Shown in pieces: positions 25,210 through 33,867 of a stretch of DNA of 64,000 bases. Where the stretch lies: contig NZ_JAXIVS010000002.1 of assembly GCF_034259325.1 (NCBI RefSeq), positions 186,001 to 250,000 of the forward strand, given 5' to 3'. Every line of letters starts with the position of its first letter. Position 1 is the first letter of the stretch. The DNA is from Hyalangium ruber. GTDB taxonomy: Bacteria > Myxococcota > Myxococcia > Myxococcales > Myxococcaceae. A program made the position numbers and the translations under genes. The notes under the pieces are model-generated. The model ran no database searches. It saw nothing but the letters and a program-made list of their open reading frames with translations, and had not been told where the DNA came from.

Positions 25210-26198
25210 GCCGGCACCTGTCGTGGATAGCGGGGCTTGGGCTGCTCCTGAGCGCCTGTGGAGGCTCGAAGCCGGCGCGCCCGGCCCTCAGCCAGGAGGG
25301 TGCCAACCGGACGTTCAAGCTGGTCCAGGAGATGAATGAGGCCACGCGCCGGTGCGAGCAGCAGCGCTCCCAGGTCACCATCCAGGAGGAGTACACGCTG
25401 GGCAGCGCGGTGGCCGTCAACTGGGTGCAGCAGGGCGGCGGGTTGATGCTCGCCAGTGAGCCCGGGCAGCGGATGCACCGGACGATGAACCTCATCGGCC
25501 AGAACCTCGCGGCGCAGTCCGGGCGCCCGACGCTGGAGTGGACCTTCGGCGTGCTGGAGGAGCCGAACACCGTCAATGCCGCGTCCGCGCCTGGGGGCTA
25601 CGTCTTCGTCACCCGCGCGCTGCTGCGGAGCGTGCGGAGCGAGGCGCAGCTCGCGGGTGTGCTCGCGCACGAAATCTCCCATGTGGTGCTCAAGCACTCG
25701 CTGGCGCGCTACGACGACGTGAAGGCCGAGCAGTGCAAGGTGGCGGCGAGCATGAAGTTCAGCCTGGCGATGACGCGGCAGGTACAAAAGGAGGTGATGC
25801 CTCCGGAGTTGGGGCGCATGCTCGATGCCATGCATGGCACTGGCGTGCTGGACCTCGACAAGGACCCCGAGCTGCTGCGGCGGTTGACGGATCCGCTCGT
25901 CGAGCGACTCGTCCAGAAAGGCCATGCGCACGAGGACGAATTCGCCGCGGACGCGATGGCCCTGCACCTCATCGCCTCGGCGGGATACGACCCCCAGGAG
26001 TACATCACCTTCCTCGGCACCCTGCCGGAAGGCGGTGGCTTCACCCATCACCCGGCCCACCGTGAGCGCCAGGAGCGGTTGCTCGCGCTGCTGGAGGCCG
26101 CGAAGAGCCCCCAGGACGGGTTCTCCGAGCTGCCGGCCAGCCCCCGTGGGCTGGTGAAGCTCTCGGTGCCAGCCGAGATCGCCGCCGCCACCCGATAG
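25206..26198 (+). CDS. M48-family metalloprotease lipoprotein, copy 1
   Basis: 330-aa lipoprotein with lipobox LLSAC. The catalytic motif is HEISH in AGVLAHEISHVVLKH, and the third zinc ligand is Glu in HEDEFAADAMALHLIASAGYD, both intact. SAPGGYVFVTRALL before the motif is typical of M48. BepA/Oma1-type enzymes degrade misfolded outer-membrane proteins; an envelope-quality role is likely. There is no TPR region as in BepA. It overlaps the SH3b gene upstream and is followed 25 bases later by a second SH3b-M48 pair. Confidence 0.88.
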   Translation: MSRHLSWIAGLGLLLSACGGSKPARPALSQEGANRTFKLVQEMNEATRRCEQQRSQVTIQEEYTLGSAVAVNWVQQGGGLMLASEPGQRMHRTMNLIGQNLAAQSGRPTLEWTFGVLEEPNTVNAASAPGGYVFVTRALLRSVRSEAQLAGVLAHEISHVVLKHSLARYDDVKAEQCKVAASMKFSLAMTRQVQKEVMPPELGRMLDAMHGTGVLDLDKDPELLRRLTDPLVERLVQKGHAHEDEFAADAMALHLIASAGYDPQEYITFLGTLPEGGGFTHHPAHRERQERLLALLEAAKSPQDGFSELPASPRGLVKLSVPAEIAAATR

Positions 26199-26223
26199 CA
26201 GCACCGCCGGAACAGAGGACGCC

Positions 26224-26769
26224 ATGAGCATGCGAGGAAGAAGATGGGTGGCCGTACTGGCCTTGTGCGCCGGAGGCACGACCCTGGCGGTCAAGCCAGA
26301 CGGCACGCTGTACGTGAAGGCTCGCAACACCCGGCTGATGGCCAACGCCTCCGCCACCGCCGATGCGATCGCCATCCTCCAGCCCGGCAAGGCCGTGACG
26401 TGGAAGGGCGCTGACCCCAAGAACAAGCAGTGGCACCGGGTGGAGGTGGATGGAAAGAAGGGCGTGGTGTTCCAGTCCAACCTCGCCGCGCAGCCTCCCA
26501 ACCTGGAGTTGATCACCAAGAACGGAGAGCAGAAGGTGGATCCGGTGGCCTATGCCAGCTCCGGCGCCGCGGTGAAGGGACTCAGCCAGGGCGCCATCGA
26601 CTACGGCAACGGCAAGGGCACGAACTACGCCGAGGCCACGAAGCAGATCCAGAAGCTCGAGGAGCTCGCCGGGAAGGTCGGCCCCGCGGAGATGGATGCG
26701 CACGCACGCAAGGCGGGCCTGTTCCGCGTGGTGGGCCCGAAGGAGACGGCATCGCGAGGTCGCAAGTGA
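26224..26769 (+). CDS. Secreted SH3b-domain protein, copy 2
   Basis: 181-aa paralog of the protein at 24673; almost every position of the signal peptide and SH3b region matches (LYVKARNTRLMANASATADA, DPKNKQWHRVEVDGKKGVVF). It diverges most in the C-terminal helix region. The sequence is so close that the duplication is probably not ancient, though the paired proteases differ more. Overlaps the following GTG-started protease gene by 4 bases (GTGA). Confidence 0.85.
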   Translation: MSMRGRRWVAVLALCAGGTTLAVKPDGTLYVKARNTRLMANASATADAIAILQPGKAVTWKGADPKNKQWHRVEVDGKKGVVFQSNLAAQPPNLELITKNGEQKVDPVAYASSGAAVKGLSQGAIDYGNGKGTNYAEATKQIQKLEELAGKVGPAEMDAHARKAGLFRVVGPKETASRGRK

Positions 26770-27794
26770 ACGCGCGCACCGTGGTGTTCTCGATGGCCGG
26801 GCTGGGCGTGCTGACCGCCTCCTGCGCGGGCATGCGCCTGCCCTCCGTGCCGAACAGCCCTCATGAGCTGGGCCGTGCGGTGGGCACGGCGAGCCGCGAG
26901 GCCAAGAGCAGCTCCGACTGCTCGAAGCTGGATACGGAGATCGGCGTCCAGGAGGAGTACGCCCTGGGCGGCTCGGTGGCCATCAACTGGGCCCAGCGCG
27001 GCGGCGGGCTGATGATCGGCGACGAGGCGGGTCGCAAGCTCCACCAGTACCTCAACGTCGTGGGCAGGAACCTGGCGTCGCAGTCTCCCCGCCCCACGTT
27101 GCAGTGGACCTTCGGGGTGCTCCAGAACGTGGAGTCCTTCGACGCCGTGTCGGCGCCGGGCGGCTACGTCTTCGTCACCCGAGGGCTGCTCCAGGGCGTG
27201 GACAACGAGGCCCAGCTCGCGGGCGTGCTCGCGCATGAGATTGCCCACATCACGAGCAAGCACGCGCTCAAGCGCTACGGCCAGGTCAAGGTGGCGCAGT
27301 GCAAGCGGGCGGCGATGTTCAAGGGCGGGAGCGATATCTTCCGGCAGAGCGGTGGGGACCTCACCCCGTCCGCGGTGGACACGCTCCTTCAAGCCGTGGA
27401 GCAAGGCTCGGGCGGTCGCCTGGATCTGGATCGGCATCCGGACCTGCTCGGCAAGTTCACCGATGACGTGCTCGACTCCATCGTGGACAACGGCTTCGGC
27501 GCCGAGGACGAGTATCAGGCGGATGAGCTGGCGGTCCGGTTGATGGTCTCCGCGGGATACGACCCTGGCGAGTACATCCGGTTCCTGGGGAAGATCTCCG
27601 AGAGCCGAAGCGGTTTCGACAACCACCCGCGCAAGTCGGACCGGGTGAAGCGACTGGTGGCGCTGCTCAAGAAGGCCCAGGACTCGGGAGAGGACTTCCC
27701 CGAGCTGCCGGCGGATACGGCGGGCCTGGCGAAGCCCACGCTGCCGGCGGAGTTCTCGGTGGTGAAGTCCGCCGTGGCCAGCGACAAGCGGTAG
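26766..27794 (+). CDS. M48-family metalloprotease lipoprotein, copy 2
   Basis: 342-aa paralog of the protease at 25206. GTG 26766 fits the 4-base overlap with the SH3b gene. The signal ends in a lipobox-like LTASC. HEIAH replaces HEISH, with the third ligand Glu in EDEYQADELAVRLMVSAGYD, so zinc binding is kept. Regions before the motif (VQEEYALGGSVAINWAQRGGGL, SAPGGYVFVTRGLL) follow copy 1 closely; the part after the active site has drifted, which suggests different substrates. Last gene of the cyclase operon; converges on the FGE-like gene with 9 bases between. Confidence 0.87.
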   Translation: MNARTVVFSMAGLGVLTASCAGMRLPSVPNSPHELGRAVGTASREAKSSSDCSKLDTEIGVQEEYALGGSVAINWAQRGGGLMIGDEAGRKLHQYLNVVGRNLASQSPRPTLQWTFGVLQNVESFDAVSAPGGYVFVTRGLLQGVDNEAQLAGVLAHEIAHITSKHALKRYGQVKVAQCKRAAMFKGGSDIFRQSGGDLTPSAVDTLLQAVEQGSGGRLDLDRHPDLLGKFTDDVLDSIVDNGFGAEDEYQADELAVRLMVSAGYDPGEYIRFLGKISESRSGFDNHPRKSDRVKRLVALLKKAQDSGEDFPELPADTAGLAKPTLPAEFSVVKSAVASDKR

Positions 27795-27803
27795 GCGGAG
27801 GCT

Positions 27804-28667
27804 TCAGGGGGCCCGTCCCGCGAGCGCACGCGCCTGCTCCACGCTCGCGGCGCAGCGGAAGCCGAAGTGATGGAAGATGGGCCGGTTGGCGGGCACGTGC
27901 GGTCGCCGGTACACCGCCGTGGCGTGCAAGGCCGGCCAGAACCACGAGCCTCCTCGCACCACCTTCTCCGTGTAGCCACGACAGGGCTCGCGGCCCTCAC
28001 ATGGGCCCTTGGGATCGACTCCCTGGCACGCCGTGCCGCATGCCTTCCACGAGGGCGTGTACCAGTCGGCGACCCACTCCCAGGCATTGCCCGACATGTC
28101 GTAGAGCCCGTACGGATTGGGAGGCCGCGAGCCCACTGGCTCCGGACGGCCCACGTCGGCGTGCGTCTTCGAGCGCTGGCGCTGGCCACAGCTGCGCCCA
28201 CGGCTGTCCATGATGACCGCGCGCTCGCAGGTAGCGGGCTCGTCGCCCCACGGGTAGAGCCGCCCATCCGTGCCCCGCGCCGCCTTCTCCCACTCGGCTT
28301 CCGTGGGCAGGTGCTTGCCGTGGGCCTCGCAGAAGGCCTTCGCGTCGTACCAGCTCACCCCGTTGATGGGCTGCTGGGGGTTGTCAAAGTCGCGGTAGTT
28401 GGGCCCGGCCTTCCGGCACCGCCCTTCCCGCTCGCAGAACTTGTAGGCGCCATAGGTCACCTCGTGGGTGTCCATATAGAAGGTCTGCACCCAGACCTCC
28501 TCCTGGGGCCGGGCTGGCGCGTGCTTGCCTCCGTTCACGCCCCGAAGGAAGGGCCCTCCGTGTACGCAGGCCATGCCTGACACCTGCGCTTCGAGGCAGG
28601 GCACCGCCTCGGAAGCCTGAGCACCTGCCGCGAAGAGGACGAGGAGCAGCCACCGCCCACCGCTCAC
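27804..28667 (-). CDS. Formylglycine-generating-enzyme (SUMF1)-fold secreted protein
   Basis: 287-aa protein with a signal peptide (MSGGRWLLLVLFAAGAQA). The SUMF1/FGE-sulfatase fold is clear: MACVHGGPFLRG, DTHEVTYGAYKFC, INGVSWYDAKAFCEAHGKHL, PTEAEWEKAARGTDGRLYPWG, NPYGLYDMSGNAWEWVADWY, RGGSWFW and FHHFGFRC. Many bacterial members are not sulfatase activators but act in other oxidation or binding roles; the two copper cysteines of true FGEs are not obvious here. GTG 28667 overlaps the stop of the gene upstream (GTGA), giving a two-gene operon. Confidence 0.87.
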   Translation of the reverse strand: MSGGRWLLLVLFAAGAQASEAVPCLEAQVSGMACVHGGPFLRGVNGGKHAPARPQEEVWVQTFYMDTHEVTYGAYKFCEREGRCRKAGPNYRDFDNPQQPINGVSWYDAKAFCEAHGKHLPTEAEWEKAARGTDGRLYPWGDEPATCERAVIMDSRGRSCGQRQRSKTHADVGRPEPVGSRPPNPYGLYDMSGNAWEWVADWYTPSWKACGTACQGVDPKGPCEGREPCRGYTEKVVRGGSWFWPALHATAVYRRPHVPANRPIFHHFGFRCAASVEQARALAGRAP

Positions 28668-29719
28668 TGCACCGCCTCTGCACTCGTGGGCCGAGGAATG
28701 CGCCGGGCCGGCTTCTTCACCTGCCGCTTCGCCAGGAGCTTCTGCTTCGCGGCCTCGCGAGCCTCCTCAGGACCGATGTCGAGGCGCGACAGCCCACGCG
28801 CCTTGTCGGTGTCCGGCGCGAGGCGGAGCATCCCGTGCGCGTGCCGCGTCTTCGGGTCGGCCAGCCAGGCCGCGAAGCTCGAACCCGACTGCGTGTTGTA
28901 GTGGTAGTAGGTGCCCTTCAGGTGGGTGATGCCGCGCTGGCCGCTCGTGCGGACCACGACGCTGCTCTCATCCATCGGAAGCGCGCGGATGTTCCTGCGG
29001 TACTGCGCGCCATAGGAGAAGTACTGCTCGGCGTTGGAGAGGTAGAGCACCCCGACCTTCTTCCCCGCCTTCACAGCTGCCTCGCCGACGGCGCTCACGC
29101 TGCGCCGGGCCGTGAGGTCGCCTCGGACCATGAAGACCTTGTCCTCCTGGAAGAGGCGGCGGAGGTGGGCGTACTCGGCGGCATCCGTGAGAAAGGACGG
29201 CAGGGAGGCCTTGGCCATCTGCTCCACCACCCGCAGCAGCCGCCGCTCCACTGCCCCACGAGCGGTGCCATGGGCCTGGAGCGCTCCGAACCGCTCCTTC
29301 TTGTCCTCGTAGCCCTCCGTGATGAGGCGACGCACTTCGGCGCGGCTCTTGCGCTGCCACAGTCGCAGGAAGTCCTCGGGCGTCTCCGCCGCGAGGAAGA
29401 TGACGCGGTAGACGCGATGGAGATCGACGATGGCCTGATCGAAGTCCAACAGGACCAGCACCTCCGAGCGCGCCCAGCCTCCCAGCAGGTAGTTCTGATC
29501 CGAGCCCACGCCCACGTAGACGCCGCCCTTGTCCTTCACGGCGTCGTGGAAGAGGTCGAGGTTGTTCTCGTTGGAGATCCAGTAGTGGAGGCCGCGCACG
29601 AGCTCGGGCGGAGCCGGATCCGACGGCAGGCTCTCGAAACCCGAGAGCACCGGCGTACTGGCCGACGCCACGGAAGCGGCCAGGAGGACAACGAGGGCGA
29701 AGTGACGCATCCCCAGCAT
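28664..29719 (-). CDS. Secreted protein, methyltransferase-like motifs, function unknown
   Basis: 351-aa protein with a signal peptide (MRHFALVVLLAASVASA). Motifs GGVYVGVGSDQNYLLGGWAR, VLLDFDQAIVDLHRVYR, AGKKVGVLYLSNAEQYF and FSYGAQYRRNIRAL read like a Rossmann-type alpha/beta fold: a glycine loop, then acidic ends of strands. A secreted methyltransferase-like fold would be unusual. The C-terminus is basic (KLLAKRQVKKPARRIPRP). I do not know a named family. Coupled to the FGE-like gene downstream by a 4-base overlap; ATG 29719 or 29710. Confidence 0.72.
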   Translation of the reverse strand: MLGMRHFALVVLLAASVASASTPVLSGFESLPSDPAPPELVRGLHYWISNENNLDLFHDAVKDKGGVYVGVGSDQNYLLGGWARSEVLVLLDFDQAIVDLHRVYRVIFLAAETPEDFLRLWQRKSRAEVRRLITEGYEDKKERFGALQAHGTARGAVERRLLRVVEQMAKASLPSFLTDAAEYAHLRRLFQEDKVFMVRGDLTARRSVSAVGEAAVKAGKKVGVLYLSNAEQYFSYGAQYRRNIRALPMDESSVVVRTSGQRGITHLKGTYYHYNTQSGSSFAAWLADPKTRHAHGMLRLAPDTDKARGLSRLDIGPEEAREAAKQKLLAKRQVKKPARRIPRPTSAEAVQ

Positions 29720-29757
29720 GATACCGCGCCGGCGCTTCCGCCCCAGGACTCGGCCCG

Positions 29758-30876
29758 TCAGCGCAGGGAGGCGTGACTCAGGGCGCGATGTACCGCCTCG
29801 AGCGCCTTGCGCGCCTCGAGCAACTCCGCGCGCTCGGCGGTGAGCGAGGCCACCTGCTGGGCCAGCACGTCCCGCTCGCCCTGCAGCGCCTCCACCGCGC
29901 GGCGCAGCGAGGCCGTCTCCTCCTGCGCGCTCTCCAGCTCCGTGGCCAGGCGCTCTTCCTCGGCGAGGCTGTCGGTCAGGGCCTTCTTGCCCTTCTCCAC
30001 CTCTACCTCCAGCTCCGAGCGCTCCTCGGCCGCCGCGTGCATCGCCTGCCGCGCCTCCTGCAGCGACAGCAGCGCCTCGTCCCGCTCGCCCTCCAGGGCC
30101 GCCAGCTCGCGCTCCAGGTCGCCCAGGAGCTTCACGCGGCCCTCCATCTCCGCCGCCAGCCGCCGCGCCTCGTCCATCCGCAGCCGCGCTTCCTCCGTGG
30201 CCTTCTCGGACTGGCGCCGCGCCGCCTCCAGCTCCTGCGTCAGCGCGAGGTTGTGCGCCTTCATCCGCGTCAGCTCGCCCTGCAGGGTGGTGATGCGCTC
30301 CACCGCGCGAATCCCCGCCTCCGCCACCGAGGCCGGCAGCGGCTCCGGGCGCGGGTTCTCGCGCACCGCCTTGAGCCGCTCCTTCAGCCGCTCGCGGCGA
30401 GCTTCCGGGTCCATGTCCTCCGCGGGCGAGGCCGGCGTCTGCACCTCCACCTCGGTGTCCGGCGCATCGCCGTGGGCCACGGGCGTGGGCGCGACCACCA
30501 CCTGCGCGGCGAGCACGCTGGGAATCACGGGCTCGGGCTCGGCGGCCGTCACGCGCGGGCCCGAGGCCTCCAGGGTGGGCGCACCGAAGACCTCACTGTG
30601 TACGGCGGCCATCGCCTGGGACTCATGCGCGGACAGGGGCGCGCGCAGGGCGGCGCTCACGGCCTCGGAGGCGCTGGGGCGCGGCGCGCGGGCACGCTCG
30701 ATGCGGGCGCGCACCTCGGCGGACAGGTCCGGAGCGGACGCGGGGGCCTCGGCGACGGATGAGGCCTCGGGAGCCTCGCTCTCGGCGGCCTCCGGGCTCT
30801 CCAGGAGGCCCGTCAGCGCACCGAGGCGCACGCGCGGCTTGGCGCGGGACACATTCTGTTCGAAGGCTTTCTTCAT
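29758..30876 (-). CDS. pomX: PomX, coiled-coil scaffold of the division-site positioning system
   Basis: 372-aa protein whose N-terminus (MKKAFEQNVSRAKPR) matches the M. xanthus PomX peptide that stimulates PomZ ATPase, with Lys13 and Arg15 both kept. Residues ~25-165 are Ala/Pro/Glu-rich and probably disordered. Residues ~180-365 form a long coiled coil (ITTLQGELTRMKAHNLALTQ, LERELAALEGERDEALLSLQ). In M. xanthus PomX makes the cytoplasmic cluster that, with PomY, is moved over the nucleoid by PomZ to midcell and recruits FtsZ. It is the last gene of the cluster, 35 bases behind pomZ. Identified by N-terminal match, layout and neighbours. Confidence 0.93.
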   Translation of the reverse strand: MKKAFEQNVSRAKPRVRLGALTGLLESPEAAESEAPEASSVAEAPASAPDLSAEVRARIERARAPRPSASEAVSAALRAPLSAHESQAMAAVHSEVFGAPTLEASGPRVTAAEPEPVIPSVLAAQVVVAPTPVAHGDAPDTEVEVQTPASPAEDMDPEARRERLKERLKAVRENPRPEPLPASVAEAGIRAVERITTLQGELTRMKAHNLALTQELEAARRQSEKATEEARLRMDEARRLAAEMEGRVKLLGDLERELAALEGERDEALLSLQEARQAMHAAAEERSELEVEVEKGKKALTDSLAEEERLATELESAQEETASLRRAVEALQGERDVLAQQVASLTAERAELLEARKALEAVHRALSHASLR

Positions 30877-30911
30877 GAGCGCACAGGAGGTGGAGGAAGG
30901 GGTAGGTGGAC

Positions 30912-31868
30912 TCAGCCGGCCTTGGTGGCCTTGGAGCCGGACTTGGGAGCGGTGGCCGTCATGCGAGGCAGGACGTTGTCAATCATGGCCTGGATGTCAT
31001 TGGCGCCCTTGGAGGTCGGGTCAGCGACGAACACGGGGCGCCCCTCGCTGGAGGCCTGAGCGAACTTGGTGCATTGCCGGATGATCGTCGGCAGCAGGTA
31101 CTCGGGGTAGTGCGTCTGCAGCGCCTCGAGCGCCTCCTTGGCCAGCTTGAAGGTGGCGTTGAAGGAGTTCACCACGATGAACACGTGGTCCAGCACGTGG
31201 TTCAGGTCCTCCTCCAGGCTCTGCACCGTCTCGAAGAGCAGCTTCAGGCCGTGGAAGGACAGGAAGTCGGCGAGCACCGGGACGAACAAGTCGTTGGCCG
31301 CCATCAGCGCGTTGAGGTTGAGCAGACCGAAGGACGGCGGCGCGTCGAAGACGACGACGTCGTAGCTGGCCTCCACTTCCTTGAGCGCGTTGCGCAGCTT
31401 GAACTCGCGGCCGGCCATGGGCATCAGCGCCAGGTCCACCGTGGACATGCTCAAGTTGGAGGGGATGAAGTCCAGGTTGGGCAGGGTGGACTTCTGAATC
31501 ACCTGGGTCAGCGGCGCCTTGCGCACCAGCACGTCCTGAAGCGTCTTCTCGAAGTCCTCGCCCTCGTAGCCCAGGCACTTGGTGGAGTGCCCCTGGCTGT
31601 CCAGGTCGATGAGGAGCACCGCGTAGCCCAGCTCCGCCAGCCGCCACGCATAAGAGGTGGACAAGGACGTCTTGCCCGTACCGCCCTTGAAGTTGAGGAA
31701 GAGCTGGCGGCGCTGGCCGATGGAGGGCGGGTACTTGTCGAGCGTGGCGCGCAGCTCCCACACGTCGTCCGGCGTGTAGGTGTCCTTCTTCAGCGCCCCG
31801 GAGAGCTCCTTGGAAGACACGCCGAGCATCTCGGCTACCTGCTTGGCGGTGTAGGTCGGAGCATCCAT
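30912..31868 (-). CDS. pomZ: PomZ, ParA/MinD-family ATPase for Z-ring positioning
   Basis: 318-aa ParA-like protein. A short helix-turn-helix-like N-terminus (YTAKQVAEMLGVSSKELSGA) precedes the deviant Walker A FKGGTGKTSLSTSYAW. Switch motifs are LLIDLDSQGHSTKCLG and VVFDAPPSFGLLNLNALMAA (hydrolysis Asp), and the C-terminal part has VIVNSFNATF-like strands. The length matches M. xanthus PomZ. ATP-bound dimers bind nucleoid DNA without sequence choice and are released by PomX/PomY. ATG 31868 has AAGGG 7 bases upstream; pomY lies 38 bases before it. Confidence 0.95.
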   Translation of the reverse strand: MDAPTYTAKQVAEMLGVSSKELSGALKKDTYTPDDVWELRATLDKYPPSIGQRRQLFLNFKGGTGKTSLSTSYAWRLAELGYAVLLIDLDSQGHSTKCLGYEGEDFEKTLQDVLVRKAPLTQVIQKSTLPNLDFIPSNLSMSTVDLALMPMAGREFKLRNALKEVEASYDVVVFDAPPSFGLLNLNALMAANDLFVPVLADFLSFHGLKLLFETVQSLEEDLNHVLDHVFIVVNSFNATFKLAKEALEALQTHYPEYLLPTIIRQCTKFAQASSEGRPVFVADPTSKGANDIQAMIDNVLPRMTATAPKSGSKATKAG

Positions 31869-31906
31869 CGAGAACCCTTATCGAACCGTCGGGGGCATAC
31901 CTTGCC

Positions 31907-33688
31907 TCAAGCGGCGAAGTATTTGTGCCCCCGCCGTACCACGGCTCCCCGGGCAACCAGGAGGGTTAGCGCCTCCTGCGCCAACTCCACCGGAGCCGAC
32001 AGCGCGGCCGTCAGCTCTCCAAACGAGCGTCCCCGGATGGCCGTGCGGATGTCGCTCATCAGCGATGTACACAGCGCCTCGACCGGGGACGGGCCTGCGC
32101 GCGTCGCGGGCGCCGGGGGAGGCACCGGCGCGGACCGGTTCGCGGGCACGCCACTCATTACCGCCAGGGCCGCGCGAACGGGGCCGGAGCGCTCGGGAGC
32201 CGATGCCGGGACCGAGTGCGCGTACGTCACCGCGGGAGCCACCGGCGTGGGCATGGCGGGCGCGGGCGTGGGAGCAGGCGCGGGCGGCGCGACCTTCACG
32301 GGGGCAGCGGCAGCGACGGGGCGAGCCACGAGCGGCGCGCGCACGGGCTGCGAGGGCAGCGTGGCGAGCCGGCGAATCTCCCGGCGACGCTGCGGCTCAT
32401 CGAGCCCCACCACGGCCGAGACATCATGGCCGAGGATGCGCGAGAGGCTCTGCGCGGCGGAGCGACGCACGCGCAGCTCCGGGTCCAGCAACGACTCGAG
32501 CAGCAGCTTCCGGGCGTCCTCCCCGTTGGCCGCTCCTAGGGCGAGGGCCGCCAGGCTGCGCACCTCCGGATCCGTGTCGTGAATGGCTTCCTCGCCGAGC
32601 CGACGTGCTGCCTCGCCCTCCAGCCCCAGCGCGAGCAACGAGGCCCGGCGGCGCACGGCCCGGTCCGGATCCTTCATCGCCTGCGCGAGGTGAGGCGCGG
32701 CATCCTCCGGCGCCAGCGCGAGCAGGGCCTTGAGCGCGGCGATGCGGACCTCGGACACGGGCGAGGCCAGGAGCGGCGAGACGACCGAGGCGCCCTCCTC
32801 CCGGCACAGCCCGGCGAAGGCCTGGATGAGCGCCACCTGCACGGCGGGCTCCGTCTCGGCGTGCAGCGCGGTGGCCAGCGCGGGCGCGGCGGCCGGCTGT
32901 CCCAGGGCCTTGAGGCGCTCGGCGGCACGCACGCGCGCGGCGGAGTCCTGCGCCGACAGCTCACGCACGGAGAAGCCGAACAGCGTCTCGTCCGCGCTGC
33001 CCGAGGGCCCGACGTGCCCGGACAGCTCGGCGAGCTGCGCGGGGCTCACGCCGAGCCGTCCCTCGGACAGGAAGCGCTGCGCCTGCTGGACCACCGGCGA
33101 GGCGGCCACCATCGTGGCCACCCGGGGCGCCACCGCCATCGCCACCGCGAAGCCCGGCATGGGGAACAGCGGCTCATCCGCGTCATCCGGCACTGGCGGC
33201 GGCGGTCGCTCCTGCATCCGCGCCACGGGCACCGGCGTGGGCGTGCTCCGAGAAGCCACGGGCGCGGGCACGGGCGTAGGGGCCTGCCCCGGCCGGTTCA
33301 TCACCTCGCTGCGCAGCTGCGAGATGAAGGACGCCAGGTCGATGCCGATGTCATCGTCGTCGTCGTCGCGCGCCTGGTCCGCGCTGCGGATGCGGCTGGA
33401 GTCGAGCAGCTTGCCCAGCAGCTGCGTCTTCTCGTCGCGCAAGGCCTGGTTGAGGCGCACCAGCTCCTCGCGCTCGGCGTTGGAACGGTTGATGCGCACC
33501 TCCAGCTCGGCCACCTCGCGCCGCAGGACGATCTCTCGCTGACCCGCCTCGGCGAGCTCACGCTTGAGCCGGTCCACCTCCTGCCGGGCTCCATCCAGCT
33601 CGTTGTGGAGCTGGTCGGCACGGGCCTCGAAGTAGACGATCTTCTCAAGTGCGCTCTTGAGCAGCGCGTCGGGACGCTCGTCGCTCAC
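31907..33688 (-). CDS. pomY: PomY, HEAT-repeat/Pro-rich partner of PomX and PomZ
   Basis: 593-aa protein. An N-terminal coiled coil (SALEKIVYFEARADQLHNEL to LLDSSRIR, about 10-105) is followed by an acidic DDDDD stretch. Then come a Pro/Ala linker, HEAT-type helical repeats (about 240-430; PEVRSLAALALGAANGEDAR, PELRVRRSAAQSL), a second Pro/Ala-rich disordered part, and a C-terminal helix set. This is the PomY order known from M. xanthus, where PomY condenses on PomX clusters and helps FtsZ polymerise. GTG 33688 (VSDERPDALLKS) is preferred to the upstream frame start because GGAGGG precedes it and the shorter N-terminus matches the family. First gene of the cluster; its promoter must lie in the repeat-bearing region upstream. 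Confidence 0.92.
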   Translation of the reverse strand: MSDERPDALLKSALEKIVYFEARADQLHNELDGARQEVDRLKRELAEAGQREIVLRREVAELEVRINRSNAEREELVRLNQALRDEKTQLLGKLLDSSRIRSADQARDDDDDDIGIDLASFISQLRSEVMNRPGQAPTPVPAPVASRSTPTPVPVARMQERPPPPVPDDADEPLFPMPGFAVAMAVAPRVATMVAASPVVQQAQRFLSEGRLGVSPAQLAELSGHVGPSGSADETLFGFSVRELSAQDSAARVRAAERLKALGQPAAAPALATALHAETEPAVQVALIQAFAGLCREEGASVVSPLLASPVSEVRIAALKALLALAPEDAAPHLAQAMKDPDRAVRRRASLLALGLEGEAARRLGEEAIHDTDPEVRSLAALALGAANGEDARKLLLESLLDPELRVRRSAAQSLSRILGHDVSAVVGLDEPQRRREIRRLATLPSQPVRAPLVARPVAAAAPVKVAPPAPAPTPAPAMPTPVAPAVTYAHSVPASAPERSGPVRAALAVMSGVPANRSAPVPPPAPATRAGPSPVEALCTSLMSDIRTAIRGRSFGELTAALSAPVELAQEALTLLVARGAVVRRGHKYFAA

Positions 33689-33867
33689 GACCTGAACAGC
33701 CCTCCACAAGGCGCTGGGACCTCCGCTGAAGCTGTCCTCCAGCGGACATCCGACCACCTCGGATGCGGGGTCGGACGGACCTTATGTCAGACCCTCATGG
33801 CAGGTAAACCCCCGAAATAGCTAGGGCTTTTCCGAGCACTGCCCTTCTAGACCATTGACAACGCCGC

